Of a DNA stretch of 64,000 nucleotides, positions 44,798 through 52,202 are shown in pieces. The position numbers and the translations under genes were made by a program. Position 1 is the first letter of the stretch; each line of letters starts with the position of its first letter. This DNA is from Leptospira biflexa serovar Patoc strain 'Patoc 1 (Paris)' (GTDB lineage: Bacteria > Spirochaetota > Leptospiria > Leptospirales > Leptospiraceae), in NCBI RefSeq assembly GCF_000017685.1, contig NC_010602.1, forward strand, positions 3,111,001-3,175,000. The letters run 5' to 3'. The notes under the pieces were generated by a model. That model was not told the DNA's origin. It saw only the letters and a list, made by a program, of their open reading frames with translations, and made no database searches.

Positions 44798-45355
44798 TTG
44801 AACCAAAAGGCACCCATCATCATTGGTGAATACCACATCATTCCAGAGAATTTGCCTGCGGATGGCCAACTTCGATTGGTATTCCAACCGATCGATATGA
44901 CCACATATTGGCGCAGGTGTGGTCTCACAGCCAACTTTGTTGCTGGATTTTATTCGTATTGTTACGAGGCAAGTGAAACCAAAGCCAACTCACTCTCCAC
45001 CATCATCAATGAACTATTGGAAAATGCCTCTAAATTCTCCAAAGCGAGAGAAGGCAGAATCAATGTAGAATTAAAACAATACGGAAATCTTTTAAGAATT
45101 GATGTTTTAAATGTGGCGTCAAAAACCTTAAGAGATAGTTTTGAGCTTTTTGTGAACAAACTCATATCAGAAAACGTGGAGGAGATGTATTTTTCTACAC
45201 TCGAAACCAAAGAAGATGGTGATACCAAATCAGGACTTGGACTTCTTATGATGTTAAAGGACTATCCTGTTCGTTTTGGTTATAGTTTCAATGAGATCGA
45301 TGCCGATACTCATGAAATCACGGTAAGAGCAATTATCAACGTAGAAGAGATATAA
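44798..45355 (+). CDS. SiaB-like (DUF6272/slr1658-type) ATP-binding switch kinase
   Basis: A 185-residue ATPase of the GHKL fold, of the SiaB/slr1658 type. The start is a TTG at 44798, five bases after GGAGG. Visible motifs are YWRRCGLTANFVAGFYS, the N-box INELLENASKFS (about 68-78) and the G-box GLGLLMMLKDYPVRF (about 147-161). Such proteins phosphorylate a STAS-like partner in SpoIIAB-type switches. The next gene, 13 bases downstream, encodes exactly such a STAS-like protein. A paralogue is encoded at 49509. Confidence 0.82.
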   Translation: MNQKAPIIIGEYHIIPENLPADGQLRLVFQPIDMTTYWRRCGLTANFVAGFYSYCYEASETKANSLSTIINELLENASKFSKAREGRINVELKQYGNLLRIDVLNVASKTLRDSFELFVNKLISENVEEMYFSTLETKEDGDTKSGLGLLMMLKDYPVRFGYSFNEIDADTHEITVRAIINVEEI

Positions 45356-45368
45356 TAGGCGAAGCTTC

Positions 45369-45716
45369 ATGGAAATCAAAGACTTAGATTACAATATTCA
45401 ATACGACGAAGCCACTAAGACTGTCAAATTCACTGGATCCATCCGCTTGCAGAACTTACCCGCTTATGAACCGATCAAATTATTTTTAAGAGATGTTGCG
45501 AAACTTTGCCAAGGGGCACTCCTCACGATGGACTTTCGGGAACTACAATTTGTGAACAGTTCTGGGATCACCACCCTCTCTATGTTCATCATTGATTCTA
45601 GAAAAAGTGCTACCTACCAAATTAAAATCAAAGGTTCCCTCAACGTTTCTTGGCAGTCAAAATCCCTTTCCAATTTTAAAAAACTTTGGGACCAAGTGGT
45701 TTTGGAAATTTCCTAA
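45369..45716 (+). CDS. STAS-like (SiaC/slr1659-type) switch protein
   Basis: A 115-residue protein resembling anti-sigma-factor antagonists and the SiaC/slr1659 family. The conserved core is LTMDFRELQFVNSSGITTLSMF, split around residues 52-75, where a serine in NSSGIT corresponds to the phosphorylated serine of SpoIIAA-like proteins. It is 13 bases after the SiaB-like kinase gene. In SiaABCD systems the unphosphorylated form of this protein binds and activates a nucleotide cyclase; the adenylate cyclase at 48542 could be that partner here (inference). Confidence 0.82.
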   Translation: MEIKDLDYNIQYDEATKTVKFTGSIRLQNLPAYEPIKLFLRDVAKLCQGALLTMDFRELQFVNSSGITTLSMFIIDSRKSATYQIKIKGSLNVSWQSKSLSNFKKLWDQVVLEIS

Positions 45717-45726
45717 ACCACTTTCC

Positions 45727-46902
45727 TCACTCCCCTCTTCTCGAAGCTCCGCCCATCTCGTACAACCTTCTAAATTCGAGCATGCGGCGTGACATTTCAT
45801 TGAATCTCTGCGCAAGGATGACAAACAAATTGGTCAAAAGTTTGATGGCCAAAGTGGGACTTTGGATTTCTAATTTTTGAAATTCATTTGGTGTGAGGAT
45901 GAGAAGTTTCGCATGGTCTCGCACGATGATGTCTGCATTACGATTTGATTTTGCCACAAAGCCCAGTTCCCCAAAGATCTCCCCTTGGTTTAAAATGGAG
46001 ATCGTCGAACGCACACCATCCTCGCGGTTCACAACCACTTCCACACTCCCATCTAAAACACAAAACAATCCTTGGCTTTCTTGGTTTTGGTGGAAGACGA
46101 TGTCACCATCTTCATAATCAATTAAATCAAGCATGGATAAAAGTTTTTTGGATTCTTCTTCCGTAAACCCTCGTAAAAACGAGAGAAACTGGCTCGGAGG
46201 GAGCATCATATCATGAACGATATTTTGCCAAACATCATCCCCTTCCATGGAGAAGAGAGGCCTTATGTCTTTATAGTCAGGAAATTTGGTTTCAAAGAGA
46301 TGAGAAAGCTCAGTACCTGCAGTGAATCTCTTCGCCAAACGTAGAAAAGGTGAATGGATCTGTTTTAGGTATTCATTATCATCTAACAAAAATACCATCG
46401 GGATCACAATGCCGTATTCCGGATGGTGGATGTTCTTTTTGTACATTCTGTACCCAACTTGGTTGTACAAACGCACCAAGTGTGGATTGGTATCTATAAA
46501 ATCGATGACGATCCCGTTTTCCCTTGCATGTTCGTAGATCTTCATACAAAGCATACTGGCTGCAGCAGTATGACGGTATTCACGTTTCACCATCAGTTTG
46601 GTCGACATGGAGACCTTGTCAGGATAGAAGGGGCGGAAGAGTTCCATTTCATAAAGCTCTTCACATTCCAAACTCCCATCTTTACGAAAGTTGATGCGAA
46701 CGGTCCCGATGATCTCCCCTTCTTCGGTTTCCGCAAGAAAAAGATGGCCCGTTTCATCAAACGGTTCCTTAATCATTTTTGTCGAATGGTCCGCATATTC
46801 TTGGACTCTGTTCATTTCTTGAACATAGATATCGTAACGGAGGTGGTAAATTTTATTACGATCTTCTTCCGTCGTTGCCAAATGGACTTTGATATGACTC
46901 AT
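45727..46902 (-). CDS. GNAT-type acyltransferase fused to a cyclic-nucleotide-binding domain
   Basis: A 391-residue fusion. The N-terminal half is GNAT/N-acyl-amino-acid-synthase-like (LRYDIYVQEMNRVQEY, FDETGHLFLAETEEGEIIGTVR split near 48-70, FIDTNPHLVRLYNQVGYR). The C-terminal part (about 245-370) is a cNMP-binding domain with FCVLDGSVEVVV and the phosphate-binding cassette GEIFGELGFVAKSNRNADI, including the conserved Glu and Arg. Mycobacterial PatA has the same domains in the opposite order and is controlled by cAMP. A good AAGGAGG site precedes the ATG. It is divergent from the SpoIIE phosphatase and next to an adenylate cyclase, so cAMP regulation is a strong hypothesis. Substrate unknown. 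Confidence 0.88.
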   Translation of the reverse strand: MSHIKVHLATTEEDRNKIYHLRYDIYVQEMNRVQEYADHSTKMIKEPFDETGHLFLAETEEGEIIGTVRINFRKDGSLECEELYEMELFRPFYPDKVSMSTKLMVKREYRHTAAASMLCMKIYEHARENGIVIDFIDTNPHLVRLYNQVGYRMYKKNIHHPEYGIVIPMVFLLDDNEYLKQIHSPFLRLAKRFTAGTELSHLFETKFPDYKDIRPLFSMEGDDVWQNIVHDMMLPPSQFLSFLRGFTEEESKKLLSMLDLIDYEDGDIVFHQNQESQGLFCVLDGSVEVVVNREDGVRSTISILNQGEIFGELGFVAKSNRNADIIVRDHAKLLILTPNEFQKLEIQSPTLAIKLLTNLFVILAQRFNEMSRRMLEFRRLYEMGGASRRGE

Positions 46903-47021
46903 ACTTGCCGTCCTCCTTAAAAATTTGAAAAATCATTTGCAATTTATGCAAAATGTATGACGTTATCAGTTAATTTTCCGCATTTACTAAAACGAAATAT
47001 AAAGAAAGATACCTTTACTCT

Positions 47022-48534
47022 ATGCCGCAATCCTCTTCCAACGAAAATCGCTTCGTCCTCTCGGACTATTACAAGAAACAACTTAAAGAGATTGCCTTCC
47101 AGGGGGAATTTAGGGCCGAAACCTTCGCGACCAAATTCCGATTCTTCTTCCTGGGTTTTTTGGTTATCTTTGCAACTCTCGGACTGCTTTCCGGCCGTCC
47201 ACCTGTTGAATTTTATTACCAAATCTCTGCGATCTTAGTTTTACTCTGTTATAACTTTGTTGTCCTCTATTCATTAAAGAAGTCGGGTAAATATCTCAAT
47301 ATATTTAAATTCTCTTCTTCATTTTTAGAGATCACCCTACTTACATTCGTTACAGGGTATACGGCTTACTCCCAAAAAAACCCAAGTCTTGTGTATGCCG
47401 CACCGATGATTTATGTCTTCTTCATTCTCATCGCTCTTGCATCCATACGGAATAATACTAAGACTATCATCTTTGCAGTGATTGTACTCATCGTTGAGTA
47501 CGCATCTCTTACCATTTATTTTTACCCTGAGATGACAGACCTGAACTCCAAACTCATGGAGTTGTCTCAGTATCTCAAACCAAACTTCTTAGAAGAGAAT
47601 AGTTCTTTTTTCCTTGTCAGTGCTGTTCCGATGGGAATCTTTCTCATCTTGCTCTATATGGTTGTGACTGGTGGTCTCATTCTTTACGCCATCCTCAACA
47701 CATCCCGCACCACACAAGAACAAGCCGACTTAATTTTTAATACAGAAAAACAAGCCATCCTCGAAGAGAACATGCGTCTCGGTATGGAATTAGACGTAGC
47801 AAGGCAGATCCAGGCCATGGTACTTCCCCGCAATGAAGAATTAAAACAAATTGATGAACTCGAAATTTCTGCGCGGATGGATTCGGCCAATGAAGTGGGT
47901 GGGGACTATTATGATGTGGTCCACCATGAAGATGGTACGGTCTACATCGGGATTGGAGACGTCACAGACCATGGACTCGCATCGGGAGTTGTGATGCTCA
48001 TGACGCAGTCGGCATTTATCACCACCTTACGTTCCAAGGTAATTTCTTTACGAGAATCCCTTCGTTCCATCAACTCCATTTTGTTTTCCAACATCCATGT
48101 GAGGATGAATGACATTCGTAACTTAACACTCTCATTGTTCTCGTATAAAAATGGAGTGTTTACGACCGCAGGCCAACACGAAACCATTATGGTATACCGC
48201 CATGCTTTGAAAAAAAACCGAGATCATCGATACTGTCGATAACGGTATGTTAGTTGGTCTTACAGAATCCATCGATGAATTCATCCACGAAAAACCAATT
48301 CCCTTACAACCAAACGATATCATTTTACTCTACACCGATGGTGCCACAGAAGCAGAAAATCCGAAACGTGAGCAGTTTGGATCGGATCGATTGATTGAAT
48401 CACTGGAAAAACATGCGGATTTACCCACAACGGATGAAATATTGGCAGCCATATTCCAAGACATCTATGTTTTTATCGATGGGATGGATGTGTATGATGA
48501 CATTACCATTATGATCATGAGGAAACGAGGTTAA
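47022..48534 (+). pseudogene. SpoIIE-type membrane phosphatase gene interrupted by a one-base frameshift
   Basis: The N-terminal frame (47022-48242) has six membrane helices (about 35-230), a coiled coil (TTQEQADLIFNTEKQAILEE) and most of a SpoIIE/PP2C domain (NEVGGDYYDVV, IGIGDVTDHGLASG). It ends early after an A8 tract (48210-48217). With one A fewer, the frame continues smoothly as ALKKTEIIDTVDNGMLVGLT into 48247-48534, which carries the missing catalytic residues (LLYTDGATEAEN, DDITIMIM). The restored protein has about 504 residues. Either a sequencing or true mutation, or slippage on the A tract, must be invoked. As written the product lacks its last metal-binding aspartates and should be inactive. 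Confidence 0.88.
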
Positions 48535-48541
48535 GGGTTTT

Positions 48542-49477
48542 ATGGACATCAATAAGGTTTTGGAAGAGGAAAAAGCCAAGTATGAAGAATTGGAAGTCCT
48601 TTACCAAAACATCATTGACCACTCTACCGAAATCGAAAACGAACTTCTAGAAAATAATAAAAAGATCCAAATGTACTTGGATCGAATGCGCCGGTATCTC
48701 TCTCCCCAATTGTATGAAATGATTACTGGCGCTGAAGTGGAAACATCCATCTCTCACCAAAGGCGAAAACTCACCATTTTTTTCTCTGACATTGTTGGCT
48801 TTACTACCATTACAGATTCTATCGAACCAGAAATTCTCTCCGATTGTTTGAATAAATATTTGGACGTAATGTCAAGCATTGCCATCAAATACGGTGGGAC
48901 CATCGACAAATTCATAGGTGATGCCATTATGATTTTTTTTGGCGCTCCCAGTTTTGAAAACGACAAGGCCCATGCGTTAAACTGTGTGAAGATGGCCATT
49001 GAAATGAGAGACAGTTTGCCTGCGTTAGACGAATATTGGCGAAAATCAGGGATCAATCACAACCTAACATGCCGTATAGGAATCAATACAGGTTACGTGA
49101 CAGTGGGAAATTTCGGAACCAACGAAAGGATGGATTATACCATCATCGGTGGGCCTGTGAATGTTGCTTCCCGTTTAGAAAATGCATCGAATGCTGGAGA
49201 GATCTTAATTTCCAACGCAACCAAATCCCTGATAGACGAATTCATAGAAACTATCCCAAAAGGTGAGGTCCTTGTGAAAGGTGTACACACCCCAATTGAA
49301 ACCTTTCAAGTGATTGGACTAAAGAATGACCAAGAGAAAAAGGAGAATCCTTTTGTGAAATTTGATGGAGAAGGATTCCTTTTAAAACCACTCCACTTCG
49401 ACAAACTCAGCACAAACCCCGAAGAACGCCGATTAATGCAAAATGCATTAGAAAAAGCGCTTGCGGCTTTGAAGTAG
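48542..49477 (+). CDS. class III adenylate cyclase
   Basis: A 311-residue soluble cyclase with an N-terminal coiled coil (about 5-55) and a class III catalytic domain (about 75-260). The metal-binding aspartates are in FFSDIVGFTT and FIGDAIMIFFG; the substrate Lys is in GGTIDKFIGD; the adenine-specifying Asp and the catalytic Asn-Arg are in MDYTIIGGPVNVASRLE. All are present, so it should make cAMP. It starts 7 bases after the interrupted phosphatase gene (RBS AAGGG). It is next to a cNMP-binding acyltransferase and SiaB/SiaC-like switch proteins, which suggests cyclase activity is under partner-switch control. Confidence 0.93.
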   Translation: MDINKVLEEEKAKYEELEVLYQNIIDHSTEIENELLENNKKIQMYLDRMRRYLSPQLYEMITGAEVETSISHQRRKLTIFFSDIVGFTTITDSIEPEILSDCLNKYLDVMSSIAIKYGGTIDKFIGDAIMIFFGAPSFENDKAHALNCVKMAIEMRDSLPALDEYWRKSGINHNLTCRIGINTGYVTVGNFGTNERMDYTIIGGPVNVASRLENASNAGEILISNATKSLIDEFIETIPKGEVLVKGVHTPIETFQVIGLKNDQEKKENPFVKFDGEGFLLKPLHFDKLSTNPEERRLMQNALEKALAALK

Positions 49478-49508
49478 TTTCGCTACATTCTTTAGTTGAA
49501 CTACGAAT

Positions 49509-50093
49509 ATGCGAAAATATGGAAATCTAACCCACACATCGTATTCTGATAAAAAGCCAGAATCCATCATCGAAATCCATTTGAAACCTTTGGATTTGAT
49601 GCGGTATTGGCGCCGTATTGGTGTACTCTCGGATTTTATTGGTTACTTTTATGGGTTTTCCTTTTTGCCCAATGTTCCAACGGATTCGATGGACATGAAA
49701 AATTCTGAGATTGTCAATTCAATCTCCACTGTTTTCAATGAGCTCTTAGAAAATGCCGCCAAATATTCCTATGACAAAAAGGCGGATATCGAAATCTCCC
49801 TCATCCATCGCGGACAATCCTTTGAAATGCTTGTACGGAATAAAACCAATGAGTCCAATGTCTCGGCGTATGAAGCGAGTTTAAAAGAAATTTTTTCTGC
49901 AAAAGACTTGGAACAACTCTACTTTCAAAAAATTGAATCGAATGATCCCAATTCCAATCGATCAGGAATTGGGCTCATCATGGTGCTAAAGGATTACCCA
50001 GTGGAGATGGAAGTCATTTTAGAATCCGAAGAGGATCATACCATCATCACGAGTCGCATCATTTATTTTACAGACGAGTCCCTTCAATCATAA
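49509..50093 (+). CDS. second SiaB-like (slr1658-type) ATP-binding protein
   Basis: A 194-residue paralogue of the protein at 44798. Shared motifs are LMRYWRRIGVLSDFIGYFYG, FNELLENAAKYS and SGIGLIMVLKDYPVEM, so the ATP-binding N- and G-boxes are intact. It ends the signalling cluster and has no STAS gene beside it. Its last 26 bases overlap the convergent tetR gene. Whether it phosphorylates the same STAS protein or has another partner is open. Confidence 0.8.
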   Translation: MRKYGNLTHTSYSDKKPESIIEIHLKPLDLMRYWRRIGVLSDFIGYFYGFSFLPNVPTDSMDMKNSEIVNSISTVFNELLENAAKYSYDKKADIEISLIHRGQSFEMLVRNKTNESNVSAYEASLKEIFSAKDLEQLYFQKIESNDPNSNRSGIGLIMVLKDYPVEMEVILESEEDHTIITSRIIYFTDESLQS

Positions 50094-50790
50094 TCTCTAA
50101 GATTTGACCGACTTCCTTCTCAAAGGATTGTTTTTCCTCTTCATTCGATTGGATCTGTTTCCACTTTCGTTCATTGAGTACGGCAAAGCCATGTACCCCA
50201 CTCCAAAAGCTCATCATCAGTGTCGCCGTCGGAACTGATTTTTTTAATACCAATTGGTTTTGACCATATTCGACAATCCGAAACATTCCCATATACGCTT
50301 CGTTTCCACATTCGCGTAGTTCCTCGGAAATGGGATCACCCGAAACGTAAATCTCACCACCAAACATTAGTTCTGTCCGTCTTGGATTGTTTAATAATAA
50401 ATAAATATACCTTTCCCCAGCCTTTCGGATTTTTTCCAGTGGGTCCTCTGAGTGATCCCATGCTTCTTTCATGGCAAGGGCCAGTTCTTTGAAACCTTGT
50501 GCCACCAGGGCTTGGAGTAGATCCATTTTTTTGGGGAAATGGCGGTAGGGGGCGGTGTGGCTCACTCCTAGGTCCTGGGCAATGTCTCGAAGGCTCAAGG
50601 AAGAGACCCCTGTTTTTTCGAGCACATTACGAGAGTGCTCCAATACCTCTTCCCGTAAATTCCCATGGTGGTAAGCCGAGCCAGTTGTATCGGAAATTTT
50701 AGACTGAGAACTCTGTTTGGAAGGAAGATCTGAGGTTTTTCGCAGGTTCGCTGATTTTTTAGGGGTCGTTTGTTTTTTAGATGGTTTCAT
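50068..50790 (-). CDS. TetR-family regulator
   Basis: A 240-residue TetR-type regulator from ATG 50790; the frame is open to 50883 but that extension would read through the operator cluster. The N-terminal 45 residues are a basic, Ser-rich tail. The helix-turn-helix (about 68-100) reads SLSLRDIAQDLGVSHTAPYRHFPKKMD, and the C-terminal domain resembles TetR_C_33/WHG. It is divergent from a membrane-protein gene, and three 15-bp palindromes fill the gap between them, so it almost certainly represses both directions. Confidence 0.88.
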   Translation of the reverse strand: MKPSKKQTTPKKSANLRKTSDLPSKQSSQSKISDTTGSAYHHGNLREEVLEHSRNVLEKTGVSSLSLRDIAQDLGVSHTAPYRHFPKKMDLLQALVAQGFKELALAMKEAWDHSEDPLEKIRKAGERYIYLLLNNPRRTELMFGGEIYVSGDPISEELRECGNEAYMGMFRIVEYGQNQLVLKKSVPTATLMMSFWSGVHGFAVLNERKWKQIQSNEEEKQSFEKEVGQILEIMIEGTRL

Positions 50791-50795
50791 AAAAT

Positions 50796-50853
50796 GTTTA
50801 CAATGTATACTTTTTATGTTGACGGAGTATACATTATTGTTTACGCTGTCAAC
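50796..50853. promoter_or_regulatory. three evenly spaced 15-bp operators between tetR and the divergent membrane gene
   Basis: Three imperfect palindromes of form GTnnAC-N3-GTnnAC lie at 50796-50810 (GTTTAC/GTATAC), 50818-50832 (GTTGAC/GTATAC) and 50839-50853 (GTTTAC/GTCAAC). Their starts are 22 and 21 bases apart, about two helical turns each, so bound dimers would face the same side. On the minus strand a consensus TTGACA (50852-50847) and TATACT (50831-50826) with a short 15-base spacer overlap the sites. Confidence 0.7.
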
Positions 50854-50856
50854 ATT

Positions 50857-51780
50857 ATGAAATACGCCGACTTTAAAAGACAACCACTTTTTTGGAATGG
50901 AATGGCGATGCTCGTACTCACGGTATCCATGATTCCATTGGTTTTTTTAGATACAAGAACCCTTTTTGGGGTCAACCTTTGGATCAAACCGATTAAGTTC
51001 TCCTTATCTCTTGGGATCTATTCCTTTTCCACCATCTGGATCCTGCAGAGGTTTTTAGCTGACTGGAGACACAGAAGTAAAACACAAATTGCCCTCACAA
51101 TCACTTCTGCCATTGAGATCATCCTCATCACATGGCAAGCAGCACGGGGGGAAGCAAGTCACTTCAATGTTTCGAGTACTTGGAACCAGGTTGTGTTCTC
51201 GATCATGGGAACAAGCATTTCCATCTTTTGGCTCTTCCATTTAGGAATCATTTTTCCCATCCTCAAACAAAAACAAATGGCAACCTCGGTGCGAGAAAGT
51301 CTCCTTTGGGGCCTTACGATTGCTGGATTTGGGATGATCATTGGGTTTTTTATGACGCAACCTCGTCCCGAACAATTGGAACTCATGCAAAAAGGGATCT
51401 TTCAAACCAGTGGGGGTCATTCCTTCGGAACTGGGGAACAAGGTTCGGGTCTCTTCTTTTTTGGATGGAGTACGGTGATAGGTGATATGCGTGTTCCCCA
51501 TTTTTTTGGAATGCATGTGATGCAAGTTTTCTTTGTGTTGGCGGCATACCTACTTCAATGGAAAGAATCCGCCGAACAAAAGATAGTGGTTCGAATCATT
51601 GGAATCTTAATCCTTTCCATGAATGTTATGATGGTCATACAAACCTTATGGGGTTTTTCCATTTTTTCTTACCATCCTTCCTTTACGCCAAGTTATGCGA
51701 TCATCCTTTTGATTCTTTTTTCACTTGGTATCCGCCTTTTTTCAATTCCTAAAATTTCAGAACCAGAGGTAACTGTATGA
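50857..51780 (+). CDS. hypothetical polytopic membrane protein
   Basis: A 307-residue inner-membrane protein from ATG 50857 (the frame extends to 50770, but this runs through the operators). About eight helices are visible, the first at 17-36 (MAMLVLTVSMIPLVFLDT). A loop with GGHSFGTGEQGSGLFFFGW is notable between helices. I do not recognise the family. Its stop overlaps the next gene's start by 4 bases. The TetR operators control it, so it is probably an induced function. Confidence 0.8.
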   Translation: MKYADFKRQPLFWNGMAMLVLTVSMIPLVFLDTRTLFGVNLWIKPIKFSLSLGIYSFSTIWILQRFLADWRHRSKTQIALTITSAIEIILITWQAARGEASHFNVSSTWNQVVFSIMGTSISIFWLFHLGIIFPILKQKQMATSVRESLLWGLTIAGFGMIIGFFMTQPRPEQLELMQKGIFQTSGGHSFGTGEQGSGLFFFGWSTVIGDMRVPHFFGMHVMQVFFVLAAYLLQWKESAEQKIVVRIIGILILSMNVMMVIQTLWGFSIFSYHPSFTPSYAIILLILFSLGIRLFSIPKISEPEVTV

Positions 51781-52202
51781 ATCCATCTTTACTCTTTTCC
51801 ATAACCAATGCCTTAACTGTTGTCGCCTGGATGGTCCTTATCCTATCACCAAACCAAAACAAGGTGATTCCTTATTTACGAATTTTGGTCTCAGGTTTTT
51901 TCCTTGGAGGGTTGTACATCCTTTCCCTCTCTCTAGGTTTTGGTAAAGCCGAAGGTAACTTTTCAAGTTTGGAATCAGTTCGTTCCTTATTTATGAACGA
52001 CGAATTCCTATTAGCAGGTTGGGTGCATTACCTTGCGTTTGATTTGTTTTTGGGAACTTGGGAAGCAGAAGATGGAAAGATGAATGGAATCCATAGATTG
52101 GTTTTAGTTCCGATCCATGGACTTACCTTCTATTATGGTCCTGTGGGACTTGTTTTGTATTTCCTTGTCCGTGGTTTCCAAACCAGACGAGTTGGTTTTT
52201 AG
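51777..52202 (+). CDS. ABA4-like (DUF4281) membrane protein
   Basis: A 141-residue membrane protein with four helices (about 5-25, 35-55, 75-95, 115-135). Motifs LLAGWVHYLAFDLFLGTWE and GPVGLVLYFLVRG match the ABA4-like/DUF4281 family, named after a plant protein needed for neoxanthin formation; bacterial roles are unknown. It is coupled by ATGA overlap to the upstream membrane gene and controlled by the same operators. Four bases overlap the convergent ankyrin gene. Confidence 0.82.
   Translation: MNPSLLFSITNALTVVAWMVLILSPNQNKVIPYLRILVSGFFLGGLYILSLSLGFGKAEGNFSSLESVRSLFMNDEFLLAGWVHYLAFDLFLGTWEAEDGKMNGIHRLVLVPIHGLTFYYGPVGLVLYFLVRGFQTRRVGF

Noticed and set aside
46936..46952. CRP-type site between the acyltransferase and phosphatase genes
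   Set aside because: The inverted repeat TTTGCA/TGCAAA is present, but it does not match the TGTGA-N6-TCACA consensus, so a cAMP-receptor link cannot be claimed.
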